Below, piece by piece: positions 58,403-64,000 of a DNA stretch of 64,000 nucleotides; position 1 is the stretch's first letter, and each line of letters opens with the position of its first letter. The translations under genes were made by a program, and so were the position numbers. The notes below the pieces were generated by a model that saw only the letters and a list, made by a program, of their open reading frames with translations, did no database searches and was not told the origin of the DNA. Source of the DNA: Tragulus kanchil (taxonomy: Eukaryota; Chordata; Mammalia; Artiodactyla; Tragulidae); assembly GCA_022376925.1 (NCBI GenBank), contig JAIOJX010000001.1, positions 1-64,000 on the forward strand, in the 5' to 3' direction.

Positions 58403-60440
58403 TCCTAACAAACACTAATCTAGGTGTGGCTGTATTTTGTAGATGTGATTCAAGCTCATAATCAATAGACTTTAAGTAAGGAAGATTATCCTATATAATC
58501 TGAATGAGCCTGATCCAATCAGTTAAAAGGCCTGAAGAGTGGAGCCAAAGCTTCCTCAATGAAGAAGACATTATGTCTGTAAAAACAGCTTTGCTCCTGC
58601 CCCACAGGTCCAATCAGCCCTTCCTAACAGCCTGCCCTGTGGATTTTGTACTTGTCTAGCCAGCTCCTGCCATTGCATAAACTATTTCCCTGGATCTATC
58701 TTTTACTATATATACCAAGAAATTCAAGGAGAGAGTATGTCTGTTAACAAGCCTAAGTTCCATGGAAAAAATGTTAAAATGAGAATAATAGAGTTCTTAG
58801 AAATTTGAAACATGGTTGTATTTTAAAATTAACTAATAAACTTTTAAAAAGAATAATTGGATAGCAGAATGAACAGAGATGAAAGAGTTAGCTGAACGAT
58901 TCATCCAGAATGTGATGTGAAAAAGGAGTTTAAACACATTAAAAAGGCTACCAGACATGCAGGATAGTTCAAAGTGGTCCAATATCTGTTTACATTGGAG
59001 TTCCAAAAGGAGGACAGCATATAGACTATATATTTATACACAAGAGAACTACTGTATTATAACAAGTAAATACTAGGAAATGGAACTCACCATGCATTAA
59101 AAGAACACTATTAAAAAAAAAAAAAGGATACTACATAATGACCGCTTAATACTTATCTCCAAAATAAAAGAATAGGGCTTCCCTGGTGGTCCAGTGGGTA
59201 AGGACACCACCTTGCAGGGCAAGGGGGTCCAGTTCGATCCCTGGCCTGGGAAGATCCCACGTGCCGTGCAGCGGCTGGACCAATGTGTCCAACTATCGAG
59301 CCGGAGCTCTGGAGCGCATGTCCCGGGCCAGTACCGCAGGATTTCTTTACACTTTCAAAAGTGAGCATTCCAAAGAGCTCTTTTTTATAGGGGTTTATAA
59401 TTATCAACACTTACTACATTTAAATATAACTATTATATATAAACATAACTATATTTTGGTGAGGTCAGTTTTGTGTGTCAACGTAGGGAGGCGATAGTGC
59501 ACTGTTATCCTAACAAACACTAATCTAGGTGTGGCTGTATTTTGTAGATGTGATTCAAGCTCATAATCAATAGACTTTAAGTAAGGAAGATTATCCTATA
59601 TAATCTGAATGAGCCTGATCCAATCAGTTAAAAGGCCTGAAGAGTGGAGCCAAAGCTTCCTCAATGAAGAAGACATTATGTCTGTAAAAACAGCTTTGCT
59701 CCTGCCCCACAGGTCCAATCAGCCCTTCCTAACAGCCTGCCCTGTGGATTTTGTACTTGTCTAGCCAGCTCCTGCCATTGCATAAACTATTTCCCTGGAT
59801 CTATCTTTTACTATATATACCAAGAAATTCAAGGAGAGAGTATGTCTGTTAACAAGCCTAAGTTCCAGGGAAAAAAATGTTAAAATGAGAATAATAGAGT
59901 TCTTAGAAATTTGAAACATGGTTGTATTTTAAAATTAACTAATAAACTTTTAAAAAGAATAATTGGATAGCAGAATGAACAGAGATGAAAGAGTTAGCTG
60001 AACGATTCATCCAGAATGTGATGTGAAAAAGGAGTTTAAACACATTAAAAAGGCTACCAGACATGCAGGATAGTTCAAAGTGGTCCAATATCTGTTTACA
60101 TTGGAGTTCCAAAAGGAGGACAGCATATAGACTATATATTTATACACAAGAGAACTACTGTATTATAACAAGTAAATACTAGGAAATGGAACTCACCATG
60201 CATTAAAAGAACACTATTAAAAAAAAAAAAAGGATACTACATAATGACCGCTTAATACTTATCTCCAAAATAAAAGAATAGGGCTTCCCTGGTGGTCCAG
60301 TGGGTAAGGACACCACCTTGCAGGGCAAGGGGGTCCAGTTCGATCCCTGGCCTGGGAAGATCCCACGTGCCGTGCAGCGGCTGGACCAATGTGTCCAACT
60401 ATCGAGCCGGAGCTCTGGAGCGCATGTGCCCGGAGCCAGT
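58232..60440. repeat. Tandem duplication D18, period 1105 bp
   Basis: Copy A starts caggatttctttacacttt at 58232 and copy B at 59337. Copy A ends within a SINE: after ggagcgcatgt it reads cccgggccagtaccg, a shortened form of copy B's gcccggagccagtactctgc (60427-60446). Confidence 0.95.
59176..59336 (+). repeat. CHR-type SINE cut by the D18 junction (complete at 60281-60545)
   Basis: gggcttccctggtggtccag head and tgtgtccaactatcgagc body. The 3' half is missing here and present in the second copy, with an aaaataaaataaatt tail. It lies in the last VAMP7 intron. Confidence 0.88.
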
Positions 60441-60857
60441 ACTCTGCAGTGACAGAGGCCACTGTGATGGGAGGCCCACAGAGGCCAAAGAACAAAGATG
60501 GATGAAAACAGATAAAGAAAGACCAACAGAAGTGGTCAAAATAAAATAAATTAAAAAAAAAATAAAAGAACAGTTAATTATTATTGCCTTTATTACTATC
60601 ACTGAATATATTAATATGAAATGCAGTTGTATTATCAATTCATTGGGTGGAGAAATATTTCTTAAAGTGAGATGTCTGTTCATGATAACTTTTATTTAAC
60701 ACTCTAGAATCAAAAGGGTCTTTAACTTCACCATGAAAGTCTAACAAGAACTCATAGTAAATATCACTCTTTTAAATATCAGAAGCATTTCAATTAAAAC
60801 TGGAAACTAAATAAAGATTCTACTAATAACTACAATTATTAAACACTGCTAGTAAAT

Positions 60858-60925
60858 GCTATATATATACACACACACATATAGCATATATATACATATA
60901 TATAGAGAGCATACATATACACATA
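60858..60925. repeat. TA/CA microsatellite
   Basis: Alternating (TA)n and (CA)n blocks: atatatatacacacacacat then tatatacatatatata. Confidence 0.85.
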
Positions 60926-60973
60926 ATGATAAGGTTAAGATTATTAACAGACAGTATCATAATTTACCTACAG

Positions 60974-61118
60974 CAGGAGTCAACAAACTATAGCCATTGC
61001 CTGTGAGCTAAGAATGGCTTTTATAATAAGAATGGCTTTTTCTATAAAAAAGAGTATGTGACACAGACAGTATGTGACCTGGAAAGCCTGGACCTTACAG
61101 AACACCTGCTGACTCCTG
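60974..61118. repeat. Short DNA transposon (hAT-type MITE) with terminal inverted repeats
   Basis: caggagtca at 60974-60982 is the exact inverse of tgactcctg at 61110-61118. The interior (aacaaactatagcc, ataagaatggctttt) resembles a mammal-wide hAT MITE with internal deletion. It contains the local repeat aagaatggcttttataat/aagaatggctttttctat. Confidence 0.6.
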
Positions 61119-61507
61119 GTAAACAGTACACAGAAGAATCAACTGACAAACTACTACAGTTAATAAAAGTTATACAAGGTTGCCAGAAACAAAACAGATG
61201 GAATTAGAAAAGTAAAACCAGAAACAAATAAATAGATGATAGAATTAACTAGAAAACAGAAATATGGTTAGAGAATATGGACTCAACTAGAAAATGTAAT
61301 TTTAAAAGAATACCATTTTAGTAGTGAGAAAACTATTAACCAGGAATATCAGAGTAACTTCATAGGAAAGCTAATGTCTAGTCGTGTATTTCACCATTAA
61401 AAGTTATACGCAGCTCATTTTGGAGTGCTAATCATTGAGTATCATTCCAATACTTAATTTCTTAGAGACTGAAAAATAAAATCACACATTAAAGGACAAA
61501 AACTTAC

Positions 61508-61600
61508 AACTGATATGATGATGATGATGACAGTGAGCTTCAGATTCTTCATACACATGGCTCGGGCAAGATTTCTGCTGGTTGTTTTGAAAGTGACAGA
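61508..61600 (-). CDS. VAMP7: VAMP7 penultimate exon (SNARE end and membrane anchor start)
   Basis: On the minus strand, acceptor tttttttcccTAG precedes TCTGTCACT, and GTAAGT follows the last codon. The 31 codons read SVTFKTTSRNLARAMCMKN, then LKLTVIIIIISV. The first part is the end of the R-SNARE motif and the juxtamembrane basic region; the Ile-rich run starts the transmembrane helix. The Val/Ile pattern of the helix varies between mammals, so small differences are expected. The exon is 93 bp with both ends on codon boundaries, so it joins the terminal exon in frame. Upstream exons (longin domain and most of the SNARE motif) were not found in 61601-64000 and must lie beyond the window. Confidence 0.95.
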
Positions 61601-61784
61601 CTAGGGAAAAAAAGCATGAATTGTTTGATCCCTGGCATTGACTACATGTTTGATTTGCAATAATACTGCAACACTTTTACTTTCATTAATTCTGTTCCAA
61701 TGTTCTGTACATTTTCCCTTTCTTCACATGTACAGACTGGCCATTTGTAATCTCTAGTTTTCCAAAGCAGGATTCTGCCACATA

Positions 61785-61952
61785 TATGGTAAGCAGTTCA
61801 ATCCCTGGGTAGGGAAGATCCCCTGGAGGAGGGAATGGCAACCCACTCCTGCGTTCTTGCCTAGAGAATCCTCATGGGCAGAGGAGCCTGGTGGGCTACA
61901 GTCTATGGTGTTGCAAAGAGTTGGACATGACTGAGCGACTAAGCACAGCAAA
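61785..61952 (+). repeat. Bov-tA SINE, head truncated
   Basis: ggtaagcagttcaatccctg then gaagatcccctggaggaggg, ggcaacccactcctgcgttc, to gactgagcgactaagcacag. It lies in a VAMP7 intron just upstream of the exon at 61508-61600. Confidence 0.85.
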
Positions 61953-62689
61953 TGAGCCCACTGGAAAAGTTTCCCTCCTTTTCCATCTACCCCATAGCAG
62001 TGCATGTGACATTCAGCACTAGAACTAGCTCTCCCTGCTGGCAGAAAAGCCTTTTTCTCTTCACACTTCTAATAAGAAAGGTTCTTTATAAGCCAGTTGG
62101 CTAGAAACACATTTGTCTATTCTGCCCAGTTTAATCCAGGGATTGTGAACCATAAGAACTGTTTAATTTCCATAGGAAATATGGAAACATATTTACTCAT
62201 ATGAGGGTCCAAACCCAAAGAACTTCACTCCTTCAGTTATCCATTTTCTTTTGTGGTGTCAAATATCTCAATATCTACTGAACCATTCTCACCGAGACAC
62301 AAGCAGTTTCAAACAAACAAAAATCCCCAATAGCCCACCAATTCCACTCCTAGGTATGTACTCAACTGAGGTGTATGCACAAGTTCATCTAAAGACATAC
62401 ACAAAAATGTTTCTAACTGTACCATCTGTCTAATTTCAAAACTGCAAACAACCCAAATGACACCAATTGTACTGTAAAGAGTTTAACCTTGCCCAAAAAG
62501 GGATCAAACCTTTGCCCTCAGCTCCTGGTAGATAACCTTTTCTTGCTTGAGAGTCATGGACTAGCTAATTAGTAATAATGTAGTTTAGTGCAGGGACTGG
62601 TCACTCCAGAAAGACCAACTATATGATTTAGGAAAGGGGTTTGGGAGGAGCAAGCCTGGAGACTGAGATAAAACAAGTACGCAATCAGT

Positions 62690-62925
62690 CAATTATGCTT
62701 ATGTAATGAAATTGCAACGAAAAATTAAACAACAAAGTCCTATTAGCACAGGAAACTATAGTCAGTATCCTATAGTTAAACCATAATGGAAAAGAATATG
62801 AAAAAGAATACATGTATATATACATATATGTATAACTGAATCACTTAACTGTATACCAGAAACTTGGACAACATTACATATAAATCAACTATGCTTCAAT
62901 AAAAACAACAGCAACAAAACTAAAC
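62690..62925 (+). repeat. L1 3' UTR fragment
   Basis: aaccataatggaaaagaata, atacatatatgtataactga and atcaactatgcttcaataaa are the typical ruminant L1 3' end. It lies in a VAMP7 intron. Confidence 0.72.
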
Positions 62926-63179
62926 AATGAGGTCTAGGCAAACTACCATGTTGCACAATACTCTATTTATGTTGTAAAATAAATTTCTTATTTTTTGGCA
63001 AGATAGGAAAAATTTAAATATAAAACATTTTCTCTGTCCATTGGCCTCTTCTCTCCACTCACTGTGCATTGTATATCTGCATTAGGCATCAACCAAATCT
63101 TCTCCATCAGCAAAAATACCTGCTCAGCCATAAAGGCCAACATTCCACCAGCACCAACAAGACAACTTAACATTCTTCC

Positions 63180-63410
63180 TTAATTGTATAAGGGGCCATG
63201 ATTACACTTAAATCTGGGTTGTGTAAGCTATCAGTAATACATCATTTAGTGTCCACCCCCCTGTTTCGAAAAACTTATAGAACTGTGCCTTGACTTCTAA
63301 CGGGCAGAAAAGTTCTCAGAGCTTTCTGAGACGCTGTTCCCGGGTTATAATCCTCAAATTCAGCTCAAATAAAAATTTCCATATCTTTCTTTGATCAAAT
63401 GATTCATTTT
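63180..63410 (+). repeat. ERV1-like LTR 3' part
   Basis: Ends with ctcagagctttctgagacgc, ggttataatcctcaaattca, an AATAAA signal at about 63368 and a short R/U5-like stretch. The layout matches 28530-28866. It is solo in a VAMP7 intron. Confidence 0.55.
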
Positions 63411-63835
63411 TTTTATGATTTATTTTTTTTGTTGACAATGTCATCACGCATTTATGCTGGGAGATTAATGAGCCCACAGGGAGAGAGCAACAGAAACTCC
63501 GGGCTTGGTACCTCCCCCAAACTCCACTTCAGTGTTCTTCTTCTCTTGGCTGAAGTTAATCTGTACCATTTGCCTATAAAAAGTCATAACTGAAGTCTAA
63601 TAGTTTTCACAAGAGTCCTTCTAGTGAGTTATCAAATTGAGGGTGGTTTTAGGAACAAATAAACTTGCACTCGGTGTAAGAATTGAGGGTTTCTTGGAAA
63701 CTGTAGCCTCTAAACTGTATATAGTTGGTAAACTTCTCAAGTGCCTAAACTCTTTTCAGTTACTCACAAACTAAGTCACAATAAAGAATCCAAGAAAGAA
63801 GAAGATAATATGAATAAGATAAAGTAGTGACCAGT

Positions 63836-64000
63836 GAGCTTTCCTGGTGGCTCAGTTGGTAAAGAATCTGCCTGCAACACAGGCTATGCAAGAGACATGA
63901 GTTCAATCCCTGGGTCAGGAAGATACCCTGGAGGAGGAAATGGCAAACCACTCCAGTATTCTTGCATGGAGAATCCCATGGACAGAGGAACTTATTTAGC
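63836..64000 (+). repeat. Bov-tA SINE, cut by the window end
   Basis: gagctttcctggtggctcag head, gagttcaatccctgggtcag B-box region, tail caaaccactccagtattctt to ggacagaggaac. The last bases (ttatttagc) depart from the consensus. Confidence 0.85.

Noticed and set aside
2673..60545. tRNA genes suggested by tRNA-like A and B boxes
   Set aside because: All lie in heads of Bov-tA or CHR-type SINEs, with diverged boxes and no complete cloverleaf.
1..64000. CRISPR arrays, operons, bacterial promoters or phage modules
   Set aside because: No regularly spaced short repeats, no coding density and no prokaryotic gene families; the sequence is clearly mammalian.
61601..64000. Further VAMP7 exons
   Set aside because: I searched the minus strand for the SNARE-motif region preceding SVTFK and found none; the interval is intron with repeats.

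Overview
This is ruminant nuclear DNA, not a microbial replicon. The window is full of BovB (RTE-type) LINE fragments, Bov-tA SINEs (tRNA head with a BovB-derived tail), a second tRNA-derived SINE of the cetartiodactyl CHR type, ruminant L1 3' ends and degenerate ERV pieces. There are no bacterial-style operons and almost no long open frames. The species cannot be fixed from the sequence alone.

Two gene-related loci stand out, both on the minus strand. (1) At 7.4-13.6 kb lies a spliced relative of SNRPA1 (U2 snRNP protein A'). Seven exons can be recognised with mostly good splice sites, and the first sits in a CpG island. It looks like an unprocessed pseudogene or decayed paralogue: one exon is missing, exon 2 has a 7-bp deletion, the exon 1 donor reads GC, and many residues differ from a normally very conserved protein. 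(2) At 53-61.6 kb are the last two coding exons of VAMP7, a lysosomal/endosomal R-SNARE: the end of the SNARE motif with the start of the membrane anchor (61508-61600), and the rest of the anchor with the stop codon (55522-55590). Upstream VAMP7 exons must lie beyond 64 kb.

The dominant structural signal is unexpected. I aligned 18 separate direct tandem duplications by hand. Each is exactly two copies, with a period of 1.02-1.18 kb. They fall in unrelated sequence (LINEs, LTRs, introns, a CpG-island exon, the VAMP7 last exon). Together they account for about 19.8 kb of the 64 kb. Mismatches cluster at the inner ends of the copies, and many junctions hold a short garbled version of neighbouring sequence. 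This points to an assembly artefact (unmerged ~1 kb overlaps between consensus blocks) rather than biology. Collapsing them would leave about 44 kb. Any gene model, ORF or repeat count here should be read with that in mind.

Layout: 0-7.2 kb nested L1/SINE/LTR; 7.2-15.7 kb SNRPA1-like locus; 15.9-20.6 kb minus-strand BovB, then L1 and SINE; 20.9-22.9 kb SINEs; 23-28.9 kb ERV1-like remains; 29.3-32.5 kb antisense LTR and BovB pieces; 32.7-34.8 kb a dispersed repeat of unknown family; 34.8-37.8 kb L1 with an inserted SINE, then an LTR; 38-41.6 kb BovB tails and unassigned sequence; 41.6-47.3 kb plus-strand BovB carrying several SINEs; 47.3-53 kb mostly unassigned sequence; 53-64 kb VAMP7 3' end and introns.

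I found no undescribed biological system that I can defend. The duplication pattern and the SNRPA1-like locus are the items most worth checking.
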